Below, piece by piece: positions 8,970 through 20,825 of a stretch of 64,000 nucleotides of DNA. The translations under genes and the position numbers were made by a program. Below the pieces are notes generated by a model that was not told the origin of the DNA, ran no database searches, and saw nothing but the letters and a program-made list of their open reading frames with translations. Source of the stretch: Branchiostoma floridae (Eukaryota > Chordata > Leptocardii > Amphioxiformes > Branchiostomatidae); contig NC_049991.1 in the NCBI RefSeq assembly GCF_000003815.2, positions 10,747,024-10,811,023 on the forward strand, read 5' to 3'. Position 1 is the first letter of the stretch. Every line of letters starts with the position of its first letter.

Positions 8970-11892
8970 CCTTTTTGACAGCGGGGCGCTTGTGAGCACG
9001 AATTCCTCATTCGGGATGTAACTTGACTGGTCCGACTCATTGGCATTGTTGTGGAAATCCAGAGAGAGGCCGGTGTAAATCCAGGACCCGAACTCCAGCT
9101 CACATTCCTGATGGACAGGACGCAATATTGTAAGCCATGCATGATCCACTCTTCATCGAAATGTCTTAGCACTATGTACATCTAGTAGCCTCGTTGTCTC
9201 TAAAAATTCCAAATCCCCCCTTCATGAATTCTACGTGCAACTATGTAGCCTGTTAGATCTATGACTGCAAGCATGAAATCAAAAGACATATTCTCGTAAA
9301 GATATCGCCTCACTCTTAATACATGTACCATTCCGTCCCTACCTATGGCATATAGCTATGGCACCGTCATTAACAATAGCAACATATACATTTCCATCCA
9401 AACTTTACTTTTGTTTACACCTAACACTACAAAAACAAAGGCTGTGTATAGTGTAACATGACCATTGAGGCTGGAAAGATAGGAACAAGCAGGCCTGATA
9501 CCGTCTGTGTGACGAAAATGTCCAAAGTACATATTTCAGCTGATGGTAGCAATTCAACTCATTAATTCTTGATCGTGAGAATGCAGAAAATGTATAACTT
9601 CTGCCTCATGACAAACATATGAAATTCGATTCCCATGTATCAAAATAATGCCATATCTACATGGCACCCAGTGGGATTGTGAAAGTTGATGTTAAATCGT
9701 AAAATAGAGAAGCCAAATTTTTGCGAAATTCTTACCTGTGTATCGAACGGAAAGCTCCCGACACTAACCGGGCATGCGCTTTCGAAGATGCCAGGTTGGT
9801 AGTAGGCAACCGCTCCTGTGTTTTGGACAGTGATGCTGGTGATCTCTTCAACATTGCCGTAGGAATCACCAATACTGTAGGATGGACAGAGTATGTACAC
9901 AGTTTCAATACACGTCCCTAACATACAATCTAGGTCTACATATTAGATCATTTGCCTTATTTTCAGATCATTTGACTTATTTTTCAGTGTCCGTCTCAAA
10001 CCAAGCAATTCAATTAAGAGTTCAGGTCAACTTAGATATAACAATGCCAATGCCAATATCACAAACTAAAAATTACAACAAATAGATGATTGTGCTTTTT
10101 AAAATAACTTTATATAAAGCAAATGCTAATACAAAGGACGAATTAAACGTTTGTTAAGTTTATCTATATGAAGGCTGTTTACATCACCGCAGCAAAGATG
10201 TAAAATACGTGAAATCTAATTCATTATTACCAAAGACTAAAGAACGGGGGCAGGTGACAAACCTTAAGCGTCAAAGAGCGCTGCGACAAAGATGATGCCA
10301 TTGGAGGGTTTATTGAATGGTAACTACATCGTTTCGTGGCGTAGACAAAGCAGTTCTACGTCTCGTTTATATACGAATTCTTATCACACTTTAATCGTGT
10401 ATTGTAACGGTGAAGACGCACTTGTTGTAGAGGAATACGTCCGGTCGCCAGATCTCGGAGGAGTGTACGGTCACTGATGTCAGACCATCCCAGTCGGAAG
10501 CGTTCCACTGCAGTATGTAGTCTGTCCAGAACTGGCAAAATATGAAGACAGTTCACCAGGGGTAAGTAGGGAATATGTTATCAGATGAACCACCCAACAT
10601 TCAATTCATATCTGGTCTGTCATTTCAAAAAGCTAACGTTATCCATCATTTGTAGTTCAATTTTTAATGTCTCATAATCAAGTTTGTTGATAATGTTACT
10701 AAATGTGAGTCAGTATGTGTGCAATGTGTATTTATCTTATTTGAACACTGTACGACTAGCCGTAAGGCTAAAGGGTATCGAAATAAAGGAACGAACGAAG
10801 AAAAACAAGGTTGAAGAAAGATCACTATGGAGACTGATGCAGAGCACTGTTGTACTACATTTAAGGTTTCTGCATGAGACAGAAAAAACTTAAACCTATT
10901 TGCAGTCACATATGTCTTTCGTTACACCTTCTTTTGAACGAAGTCATGTAAGACAAACTTTAAAACATTTAAGTAAGTCCCAATTCTGATAGTTACGCAA
11001 AATTTAAGATTAATCTTCATTGATATATTCAGGCAAGATTATTGAATAGTAAAAGTGATACATACCATTCGTAGCCAGACGTTGATTCGAAACGTCTGCT
11101 CTTTCTCTTTCTGTTCAAAAGACAGAGGTAATCATCAGCTAATGTACTTTGAGAATTCATACAGATTTCTATCTCAATCCTAAACAGTCAACTTTACCCA
11201 ATACAGCAACTGGTAACAGTCTGACAGTTATGGTTCCGATTAGATGGTAACTGGTTCAGACCCTAGGTTGGGCTGTCCCCCTACGTGTCTTTCGGAAGGG
11301 ACGTAAAAAGGGGGTCCGTGTGTGCGAGGAGGTGCCTCAGGCTAGCAACCCCTCCCTGTAGGAATATACACTGCTACAGAAACAGCGAGGAAAGTTGCCG
11401 TCACATGTACCACTAGGCACGACAAGTCGACCTTTTGATTCACTCAACGTGGTTTAAACTTTTATAGGTGAAATCCTTTTCGTTAAACGCCTCTATCTTA
11501 CCAAGTCGATGATTTGCCGCAGAGCCACGCCGAAGGTCACGTCAATCTTCTGGCTTGAGTTGGTTACCGGCCGGAGGTACTTGTTATAGCCGGTCAACAA
11601 ATGGCTCTTCAGGGCCTCGCCGACTTGTTGACACCGTATCTCTGTGAACATTGCATAGTGCAACATTGCAGGTGAAAATCCAAATCAATATGCACAATCT
11701 TTGTTGAGAAACATTTTTCATCTATCTTAGCGACGAGTGCGTTTTTTTCCATCACAGCCACAAATAAAAAGTGTATCAGAAAACGTGTAAAAAAAGGCAG
11801 TAAGAAAACTAATTTGAAAACTACTTCAGGAAGCATATACCTGGCAGAATTGTCAGCGTCGCCAGAACAATTATGATCAAACTGGTCCTCAT
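8970..11892 (-). CDS. nAChR-like gene, extracellular domain only (membrane exons not found)
   Basis: Six exons on the minus strand: 11892-11841 (signal peptide MRTSLIIIVLATLTILP), 11641-11502, 11110-11066, 10531-10422, 9874-9736 and 9107-8970. Lengths 52/140/45/110/139/138 and intron phases match the plus-strand receptors. Together they encode 208 residues. Binding-domain features are intact: loop D Trp in INVWLRM, FWTDYILQWNASD, WRPDVFLYN, and a Cys-loop with exactly 13 residues between cysteines (C-PVSVGSFPFDTQE-C), then [17 protein letters not shown] and WTDYILQWN read closer to vertebrate alpha7 than genes A-E do. The exon carrying loop C and M1-M2, and the last exon, are not visible between 8970 and the gap. 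Either they lie in the gap or are lost. Intron retention after exon 6 would add VGLCCAFVFYMKITM and stop. It is not a normal soluble AChBP, because strand beta-10 would also be missing. Divergent to gene A. Confidence 0.8.
10741..10800 (+). repeat. 3' end of a non-LTR or SINE-like repeat
   Basis: Within an intron of the minus-strand gene. It reads CTAGCCGTAAGGCTAAAGGG, then AATAAAGGAACGAACGAA, a short-repeat tail after AATAAAGG typical of CR1/L2-type 3' ends. Only the end is recognisable. Confidence 0.4.
11225..11400. repeat. SINE-like conserved segment
   Basis: In an intron of the minus-strand gene. It contains GTTGGGCTGTCCCCCTACGT, GTCTTTCGGAAGGGACGTAA, GGGGGTCCGTGTG and CTAGCAACCCCTCCCTGTAG. 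The TTCGGAAGGGACGTAAA word resembles the conserved central domain shared by many metazoan tRNA-derived SINEs. I do not see clear A and B boxes at its 5' side, so it may be a 3' fragment. Family from memory. Confidence 0.45.
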
Positions 11893-13580
11893 GTTGGGCA
11901 GTTTTGTCGGACACTCCAAGTGCGGTCTGGTCACCTTCCGCGACGTCACCAAATTCTAGAAGGCTCCCACAAGACCACCTCCGTGTGGTTCAGTGGGGGT
12001 GGTTTCAACAAAATAGCCTGTTTCACGTCACTCCTGACTTCCTCTCAATTGTCTCAGAGACCTCTCAATATCTTTCTCTCAATACATTCACACGGTCAAT
12101 TATCATCAGTGATGTCATTTTCCAAGTAAAGTTTACTTTTAGTGTCTACATCCAATGCTTTCTTTTTTATCTGTGATGTACCAAGGACATACAATTTGGT
12201 CCCAAATCAGACGCGGTCTAGCCAAGAAACAACTAATTGCATAAGGCCATTGCCTTTATACCCCCATTGACCAATGATATTGTTTATATAACCGTATAGC
12301 TTACATCATCGTTCCTTGTCAGCCAGCTTTGCTGTGGAAATCAAACCAGCACAAGTTCATGTGATATCCTAGAATCAACAGTACACCTTTCTCCCCCGTA
12401 CAGTTACACTATTGCCAGACAAATACCCCTTCTCCAGGCGTAATGTTTACACTTGTAAGCATATCTGTGTGTGTCGCCTTGGGTTGGCCTGGGCCACCTC
12501 CCTTTTTAAAAGATAATGGACTCGCAGAAGTTATAATTTTAGTCCAGTGACGGCGGCCATAAACTTTTTGAATGTTCATTTTAGTTCTCAGGGCGAACAA
12601 TTTCAGCCTTTTCCTCCGCTCCTCCGTAAAGCTTTCGGCGAAGCTGCCGATTCAGATGAAGCGAGGCGTGTAACGTTACCGAAATGGTGCTGTGTAAACG
12701 TTACGGCTCATTAACCACCTAACCTGTATTATAAACATCTTCACCCCGAGTTAGCGACAGTCCCTTGGGACAAACATCTTGTGATCAATTTAACAAAAGA
12801 TAGTGTTTTAGATTCGTAATGAATTCCTGCAGCTTGTCTAACCATCATATACACGTTTAGCAATGTGGATTATAGTAGATACTCATCCAGATGCTTGTTT
12901 ATTTATAAACTGGATTAAGCCAAAGGATTAGTTTTGATAACACTTTCACCATTATCAGTAATTTGGTTCCTCCTTGAGCGTTGAATTTCATCTTGTCATC
13001 AACTTGACACGTCAGGATTTCAGCATTTTGCAAAGCAGTCGCCTCGGCAATCTCTACGGAACGTCAGAAATATAGTCATTTGATGTAGAATAAAACGTAG
13101 GCTATTTGTCTTAATGGTCATGTTTCCGTTTCGTTGTGTACAAAACAGGATCCATTCACTCTGACGTGGTGCAGGGTAAAGTGAGAAGATTTACATTTCA
13201 TTGACTTTTCTTAATTTTAAATACAACCCCATATAGATGTTTCATTTATATGGAATACATGTAGATGGCATAGTTACATAGAGATCGTCCTTGTGTTATG
13301 ATGATATAAACGAAGGTGTTGTCCCCAGAATTCTTTGACCTGCAGGTCTTCAGATCACGTGATGCTAGTAGTAAATATAACTGCGTCACATTGCCAGGAC
13401 GACATGCCTTAAACAGCGTCAAATATTTACAAACCGTAGAGTATTACACCCTGATACATTTCTGACGTGTGACACGTACATGCGTAGTGGAAACGACCGA
13501 CAGAACGATGAACTTCTTCGGCAAATTAAGATCTCGATAACCCCGGCCCTCACTAGAAGTATACTTTGTCCAATTCCAGG

Positions 13581-13775
13581 CACGCACGCATATATGCACA
13601 CACGCACGCACAAACACGCACACGCACGCACGCACACACATACACACACGCGCGCGCGCGCATACACACACACATGCACATACACACATGCACACATGCG
13701 CGCACACACGCGCGCACACACGCACACACACACACACACACGCACACACACACACACACACAAACACATACACAC
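13581..13775. repeat. (CA)n/(CACG)n microsatellite
   Basis: About 195 bp of alternating CA, CACG and CG units (for example GCGCGCGCGC and CACACACACACACACACA). Alternating purine-pyrimidine DNA of this kind can adopt Z-form. The frames it opens give His/Thr/Ala or Val/Cys/Arg repeats and are not proteins. Confidence 0.95.
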
Positions 13776-14486
13776 CAATTGTTACAACTTTGTGATGATA
13801 GAAACATCTTACAGAGTTTGTCATCCTTGCATATCCTGCTGGTGGTCAGCTGTACTTTCTCATCTTCACAGCTGTTACTGAAGATGGATATGTCATCCCT
13901 CCAGGACCTTGTAAAAAATCTTCCGTAAACATACCGAAATATTCGTAAGCCAGAAATGACCAAAAGAAGTCCGGACTACTAATTCAAAACGATAGGACTC
14001 TTTCATCGATATCTGATAAAAACCTCGAGTAACGTCGACTATCACGAATATGTCCCTTTTATCTATGAGCTCTTCTATTTATGGTATAAGACATTTATCA
14101 GGAATGGGCTAAGATTCAGATTTCCATACACTATAGCTAGTCAACGCACATACGGCCTCCATCATCCCTTCAGTCAGCGGATTCTACCGTACCGTACGTC
14201 CAGGGTGGGGAAACGGGAAATGTAAGTAAGGCATTTGTTAATCGGTTCCTAACGGTTAGTCTTCATGCTAGGGAACTTTGCAGATTGGCAAATGTTCCAG
14301 AAAATGGCAGAAATCTGCAAAGGGAGAAGTTATCAATGGGAGGCTGTTATGGAGGCTGGGACGGGTTGTTAAAACAGCTCATTCATGTCAAGAGATAGAT
14401 TTCTATACCTACCAAAAGTTACTAACCCGTTTTGAGTCTTCTTTGGATGTCCACAAAGTAATGCTCATATATTGTGTGGAAGTTTA

Positions 14487-14650
14487 GCGTTTTGTTTGTT
14501 TGTTTGTTTATTCATTTATTTATTCATGAGAAGCTAAAATCAACCTGCATGCCACTTTTCATTGAGCTCATGGGGGAGATATAGGCCAGATAAAATGTAA
14601 CAGTGATACAGATTACATTGAGTCCTAATAAATCTATCAACATATATAGT
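14487..14650. repeat. Dispersed repeat with TTCATGAGAAGCT core, copy 1
   Basis: A GTTT/ATTT-rich tail (14487-14525) followed by TTCATGAGAAGCT, then ACCTGCA, CATTGAGCTCA and GGGGAGA words. A second copy with the same order of words is in intron 2 of receptor E (about 38262-38420). Probably the 3' end of a retroposon; family not identified. Confidence 0.5.
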
Positions 14651-14808
14651 AGAGCGAGAGCTCAGCATCCATAGTCTGTGTCCGTTTGCCAGTTTTGGTC
14701 ATGACACAACACAGTGTATCTCCGATCTAAAGGCCTTATCTTATCAAACCCCATCTTGTGCAGACTTCACATCGCTATCACATATCCGGAAGTACGGCAG
14801 CCATCGGC

Positions 14809-17800
14809 ATGAAGATCGTGCTGAGCATTTTCCTCCTCACAACGTTCTCCACATGGATAACCGGTATGCATTCTGTGTCATATAACGGATATTTCGATAT
14901 GAAGGATACTGTTTCTTTTATTTCTTTTTACAGATTGTAGAAATTCCAAAAGGATGAATTATGAAAATAAAACGTTGGACAAAGTTTCCTATATGGATAG
15001 TCTCACGACTCAACACAGTTTCTTTTCTGCATAGACAATTAAAGGTACGGAACTCATTTTATCATCAGTCATCGGGAATATATTTTCAGATTCCGTCGGC
15101 CAAAATGCGGCCGTGGCCTTGAAGTCGTCCCTGTTGGCCAACTATGACAAAAGTTTGCGGCCGGTCAAGTTAGCGTCTACACCTGTGAACGTGGCCTTGG
15201 ACATCTCACTCAGACAGATCATAGAATTGGTAGGAACCAGCTGGTCAGCTGTTGGGATACTTTGTGCCTGTATAGTACTAGTATTTTGTACAATATTTCA
15301 TGTTGACGACTATTAAACTGTATATATAGAAACCGTATCACCCGAGGTACCAGCCCGACCGCGGTCGGATCGCCCGACATACCCACCTGAGAAAACCCCT
15401 GTTTTGATGCAAAATGCGCCGGAAGTTGAACAAATTTGGTGCCCTCGAACAAAAAGTGTTGCAACAGTAATTTTCCAACGTCCGAGTCAGGTATTCGAAC
15501 TTTCTATGGGGCCGCACTCGGCCCGCTCGAAACAGTTCGATCTATTCGAATGGAGCCTGTGTGATACGCCTTTCGAACCGGTGTGACAGCGATCTCGCCC
15601 CCCCGGGGATTTCGCCCCCCCGGGGGGGGAAATCACAAGGGTTTTCGCCCCCCTTTAGGGTTTTCGCCCCCCCCCCCCCCCCCAGAGCAGCTGGCTACTA
15701 CATATTACAGGTGCGCTACCTGGTACTATACTGCACCTGGGGAGTAACGTATATGGTGTGTTACCTGGCACCTATATGGCATCTTATTACCGTACCGTAA
15801 GATGTCATACCTCGAAAGTCGATACCATATTGTTCGGTGCAAACATGACATTGAAATGAAAGACAATTTTTGCAGCTGAGGTGGCATAAAAACAGTGCTA
15901 CTGCGAACGTATAAATCAACACCGTCTATGGTACGGAATACGTCAGCTATATGTTTTCAATTTGTCACAGTGTTTTCTTTCTTGTGCTGGAAACATTTCC
16001 AAAGCACTAACAAAAACACACGTGAATAATAGTTTCTCATTATAAATACTATCTACGCGCAAGTTGATATAGCTGTTGCTAAATGCTACACAAACACTGG
16101 TAAAGTACCTGTCTTAAGAAACACGGGTAAATGCATCAGTTCCTAAATAATAGAAAAACAGTCATGTTGGAGGTGAAGATATCCCTTGGCCAGGTGCATA
16201 TACCAAAATGTGCGTTATTCTAATTAATACCTAATATTTGCATAATTAATAAAGACATTACATAGTTCTTTTGTGGTCACTTCATGGTAGAGACTTCATA
16301 TTGGAGATATATAGGTTGCTTGAGGACAGGTGAATACAATGAAATACATCTTATGTCAAGACTCCGTATATGCAATAATGGGAATACAAGGGACCAAACC
16401 CTCCTTGTCTGAAATAAGTTCAACTATCTTATTACCATGTAATTACGTTAATATTGATACTATGAATGGAGTTATTTATAAAACTCGTGTACTTATATCA
16501 TTCTGAAACTACATTTTGTGATTTATACCAATCAACTTCTAAAATGTCATGTAAACCCGTTTGGGGGGGGGGGGCGAAATCGCTAAAGGGGGGCGAGGTA
16601 GGGGGGCGAGATCACTAGCCGGGGAGGGCGAGATCGCTAGTGATTTCGCCCCGGGGGGGCGAGATCGCTAGTGATTTCGCCCCCGGGGGGGCGAGATCAC
16701 GGGGGGGCGAGATCGCTGTCACACCGGTCTGATACGGAAGTTATGGCCCGGTCCGGAACACCCGTATCGAACGTTTTCGCGTCACAGGTATGACATAACA
16801 AAAGCTTATAGTATATATCATATATTTCCAGGCAGAAAAAGAGCAAACATTTCGGATCAACGTCTGGATGCGCCTGGTGAGTGTGGTCTTATCTAAGAGT
16901 AACAAGAGTTCGTAGACCTCATGCCTCCATGAAATACTTTTTTTGATTGTATGTTACATTTGCACAAGCCATGAATTGTGAGATTCATGTTTTGCTGACT
17001 TACACATGTCCCAGGTATGTAATTCTCCTCGTTATTTTGTATCAATCATGCAAATGAGGACCTTACTTTTATGTTATATGTATTGGTTGTAGAATAACTG
17101 GAAAATTCTAATTAAACAATCAAATGTGCATAATTCATATCCGTCAGTGTTCCTCTCTGAATTGTAAAAATCACATTTTTGAATAGTCTTGTCGTGGAAT
17201 GCATTTGGATTTTTAAGATTCCCCACAAATTATGCATTTGATTGTATCAATCACCATGTATACTATCTTCATACCAAACACGACTAAAAGCAGGGAACTG
17301 TGTTAATGTTAAATTTGCTGAACTTCCATTCTCCTGTGCAGAGACGTCCAACGGCGCCAGTAAACCACCTGTTGTTAACTTCCAAATCCCGCAAGAATGA
17401 CAGTCCCCCCATTTACCATTCTGGCATTGAAGTATTTTCTGATCAATTATGAAAATTAGGCCTTTCATCTACCACACGTTGGGAAATGAAATTTTTACTT
17501 CAATTAATGATCAAGGTTATGGTTCTAACTTGGTGTTTTTCACATGTTATTCAAAACACACAGCGCTGGGACGATGAGCTACTGACGTGGAACGCTTCCG
17601 AACACGGCGGTGTGGACACGTTAACTTTCCACTCGTCGGAAGTTTGGAGACCTGACATCTTTCTTTATAACAAGTACGTGAGTTCTAGTGACATACTTAA
17701 CCAGGCTGACAGGGGTAACAGCCACATGTTTAGCTTCACTTTCTTTATTGACAGAACAACAGTGCAGCGACTTTCGTAAGGTCTACTAAAACTACTATCA

Positions 17801-19815
17801 ACAGGCTGTTTTGAACCCTGATACAGTAAGGGATATCTCCTCTATTCATATCGAGGATGGAATGTATGAATTTCTTCTGTGCATGCGGCATGATGTCTAT
17901 AATCATATTGTGAAGATCCATGATAACGTGACGTTTATCGTCAATCTATCATGTGTGTTCTTTATCTGCAACCCACAGCATAGCCGAGACGTACGGTGCT
18001 CTACCCCCCATCACTGACGTCACGGTGACTAGTGCCGGACGAGTGTCATATTACCAGCCCGAAATCTTTACAAGCGCATGCCCAGTCGGTATTGAAAGAT
18101 TTCCATTTGACAGGCAGGTGAGTGGATCTACAAGAATGTTGTTGAGTTTGCTGAAATTCGAAGTTAGCCTGGATACCAGACCCCACCCCGATGTCGAAAA
18201 TATCTATCGCGTTTTTGAGATCGGGAAGGGGTCTGGTAGCCTGATCTTGCTGATAGGAGACCGCCCAACATCCGCGGAGAGGGGCCAGGTACAGCCCCGA
18301 ACAACAGAGTTTGTGTTACACAGACTACGGACTAAGGGTCTGGTATCCAGGCTAGCTGGAAGTGGATGTGTCAAAGCACACAGCCACACACACAAACACA
18401 CAAAAATCACCTCCTTTTTTCCATAGTGTTAATGAGATTGAAACGTGTTGGGTTTTCTACGATACTTTACAGGAATGTCAGTTGGAGTTTGGGTCTTGGA
18501 TCTACGGAGACAGCAAATTAAACCTGTCCTTAGTCAACCCCTATGCAGACCGTAGCGTTTTCACTAAGAACGAAGAATGGATTCTGAAAGGAATGCCAAT
18601 GGGAATACGGGTAAGCATGTTATTTAAACCCCATCTGTAGAACAATACATGTACATATAATCTTTATGTCTTCTCAACCATCGACGGAGAGCTAGTAGAA
18701 GTACTAGATTGATCAGGGAGGTTCCTTTTTCAACCTCCTTCGATTGATAGAGATTGTTGTGACAGTTGTGACTTATTTGTCAGAAACTGGGCTTATGTGA
18801 ATCAGGATTTTATATGGTCAATATTGTCCGATGGCGGTGCTACTCTGAACTATTCAAGTTGCTGTCCTATCTTCTTTCTAGAACGTGCGAGTTCAAACAT
18901 AGAACCTCAAACTCAGTAGACAACACTGTATGATCACAATTTGTAAATGAGACTAAAATACATGGCACACAGTTTCAATCTATTACTCATCAACCCAGCA
19001 GGTGGCCGTCTACCCTTGCTGCCCGGAAACGTTCAGCACGGCTGTCCTCACCGTCCAACTGGAGCGTCGGTCCTTCTTCTACATGTTCAACATGGTGCTG
19101 CCGTGCATCATCCTGATGATACTGAACGTGCTCGGCTTCTACATCCCCCCGGACAGCGGGGAGCGGCTGGGCTTCTTCATGACCATCTTGTTGGCTCTTG
19201 TCGTCTTCCTGCAAGTCTTATCCAGCTCCCTACCCAAAACGGCAACAACTGTTCCGCAACTGGGTGAGAAGAAATGATTGTTATCTTAACGTTTTCTACA
19301 ATTTCTATTTTCAATTCAAGACGCAATCATATAAGACTACTCTCCTCATGTTTGATTTCCTCCCTCTCCCAGGTGAGTTCTTCGTCGCCACCATCGCGCT
19401 GGTAGGCTTCTCGTGCCTGGCCTCCATCGTGGTGATCCGCCTGTCCTACAGCAGCCCGCCCTCCCGCCCGCTGCCCCGCTGGCTCCGTCTGACTCTGTTA
19501 CACTACCTGGCTCGTCTCTTCTGTATGAACACCATCGCTGAGGAGGAACATGTTGTTCACCCCACCATAGAGAACGTCGACAGCCCTGCGGTCCGTGATC
19601 TCGAAGACGAAGCAGTTGAACAGAAATACTCAATACTTCCCTCCCTCAACGAGATTTCGCGCCACATCCGGGAATTTTCACGCCGTGCAAACGAGAAGCA
19701 AGAGGAAGATAATGACCAGGACGAGTGGAAGATGGCGGCCCTTGTGCTGGACAGGGCTCTGATGTTTGCCGTTGGCTTCTCGACTTTAGTCGTTTGTATA
19801 ACCCTGTTACATTAG
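14809..19815 (+). CDS. Cys-loop receptor A, alpha-type nAChR-like subunit
   Basis: Predicted ligand-gated channel subunit, plasma membrane, 443 aa. Exons: 14809-14863, 15090-15229, 16832-16876, 17564-17673, 17979-18117, 18473-18610, 19002-19263, 19373-19815. Signal peptide MKIVLSIFLLTTFSTWIT. Binding domain: FRINVWMRL, then [18 protein letters not shown], Cys-loop C-PVGIERFPFDRQE-C (13 residues between cysteines), GSWIYGD. Loop C has vicinal cysteines (VYPCCPETF), the mark of alpha subunits. M2 follows PPDSGERLGFFMTILL with Glu at -1' and Leu at 9', predicting cation permeation. Oddities: Arg replaces the Tyr found at the start of exon 4 in B-E, and M2 20' is Ser instead of Asp. The C-terminal amphipathic helix and M4 start [16 protein letters not shown]. 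Most diverged of the array; a 1.1-kb inverted-repeat element fills intron 2. Alternative: another Cys-loop class, but vicinal Cys and -1' Glu favour nAChR. Confidence 0.9.
15583..16722. mobile_element. G/C-run inverted-repeat element in receptor A intron 2
   Basis: Left end GTGACAGCGATCTCGCCCCC and right end GGGGGCGAGATCGCTGTCAC are inverted repeats, flanked on each side by ACCGGT (15577-15582, 16723-16728). Both arms contain multiple subterminal units built from GATTTCGCCCC and GGGGGCGAGATCGCTAGTG. The middle is AT-rich. No transposase frame. The G-runs could form quadruplexes. Superfamily unclear: the flanking repeat may be 6 bp (ACCGGT) or 4 bp (CCGG) if the first bases belong to the terminus. 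Confidence 0.7.
17035..17255. repeat. Diverged copy of the ATGCAAAT repeat family, receptor A intron 3
   Basis: Contains CATGCAAATGAGGACCTTA, GTCGTGGAATGCA and AATTATGCATTTG in the same order as the 246-bp units at 7.6-8.1 kb, but strongly diverged. Single copy. Confidence 0.5.
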
Positions 19816-20825
19816 GCGTCTGTACACCGTTGTAAACATAAACTCAGTATTGTACCTACGTATAAAAGCAAAATGAGAAATCAACCTTTTTCTGACTTTG
19901 ATCTACTTATATTTTACTCATATTTGGAGGATAAGAAGAATATGAGGAACATGCAACATTTTGAAGCTGAATCTCGCTATGTACATTTGCTGTGTGTATC
20001 TGCGTACTTTGAAGCGCCTGGGTGACGACGTATGGGAAGGTACTATTACACTCTAGATGTGGCCTGACCAAGTCGTCAGTAATGACGTGGCTATTGGACA
20101 TCTTTGACCTGAAACGCCGTCTATAACATCATCAATTTTCAGTTCTTTGCTTGATATTGGTACATTTCCTTCTATATCAATGAGATGGACCGTGAAGAAG
20201 AAAGTGAAAACAGAAAAAAAAGTTGTATATTGCGCACTATTCTATTTATGTCAAAATTTAAGACTACGGTTACTTTTGCCTGACAGTATGACTTAGTTGA
20301 CAAGATGATGAATAAAGCATCAAATTTTATCTTGGTAAGAATCACAGAGATGTTTAACTTACACTTGTTAATGTCTGACTTAAACAGGTCTCTAATGCAC
20401 TGTATTAGGGTGTGTTGCATTGTTTATTTATTTCACCAAGAATATCCTATCGCTTCCTGACGCTTGTCACGGTACCATGAGATGATAAACCTAAGACATA
20501 AGCTATCATATATCCACTTACAATCAGCCACATAGCCTCGCCGCGGTCACCGTAAGCCTTCTTGACATCTCTATTGTCCAGGCCGATGACACACGAGACA
20601 AAGAAATTCTATCTCCCCTCTCCACAAGGCATTTCTACTAACACCCGTTGACAACGTTTAGCTTGCATGCATATTCTGTCCACAAGCGACCCTGGAGAAG
20701 TTTGCCAACCCTGGCACAACAGAGGTATCATGTATCACCTGGCTGAATACCTTACTGTCTTAGTAAACCTTCCGGTGCGCCACACGTACACACCCTGCTA
20801 TCGCTAACATAGTGTACACGGCGAC
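19816..20825. other. Spacer between receptors A and B
   Basis: About 1 kb; contains the 3' UTR of A and the promoter of B. No coding sequence or clear repeat recognised. GC-richer DNA from about 20.53 kb may be the B promoter. Confidence 0.4.

Larger units (their letters stand above)
11893..14808. other. Divergent spacer between the minus-strand gene and receptor A
   Basis: Head-to-head intergenic region of about 2.9 kb. No coding exon found. It holds a CA/CG-rich microsatellite (13581-13775) and, near its right end, a (GTTT)n/(ATTT)n stretch joined to a dispersed repeat. Long open frames over 13419-13963 on both strands come only from the microsatellite. Confidence 0.6.

Noticed and set aside
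8970-11892. Interpretation as a soluble acetylcholine-binding protein
   Set aside because: AChBPs contain loop C and strand beta-10; the exon for these is not present, so the visible exons cannot make a normal AChBP.
13419-13963. Overlapping His/Thr-rich and Val/Cys-rich frames on both strands
   Set aside because: Produced by the CA/CG microsatellite.
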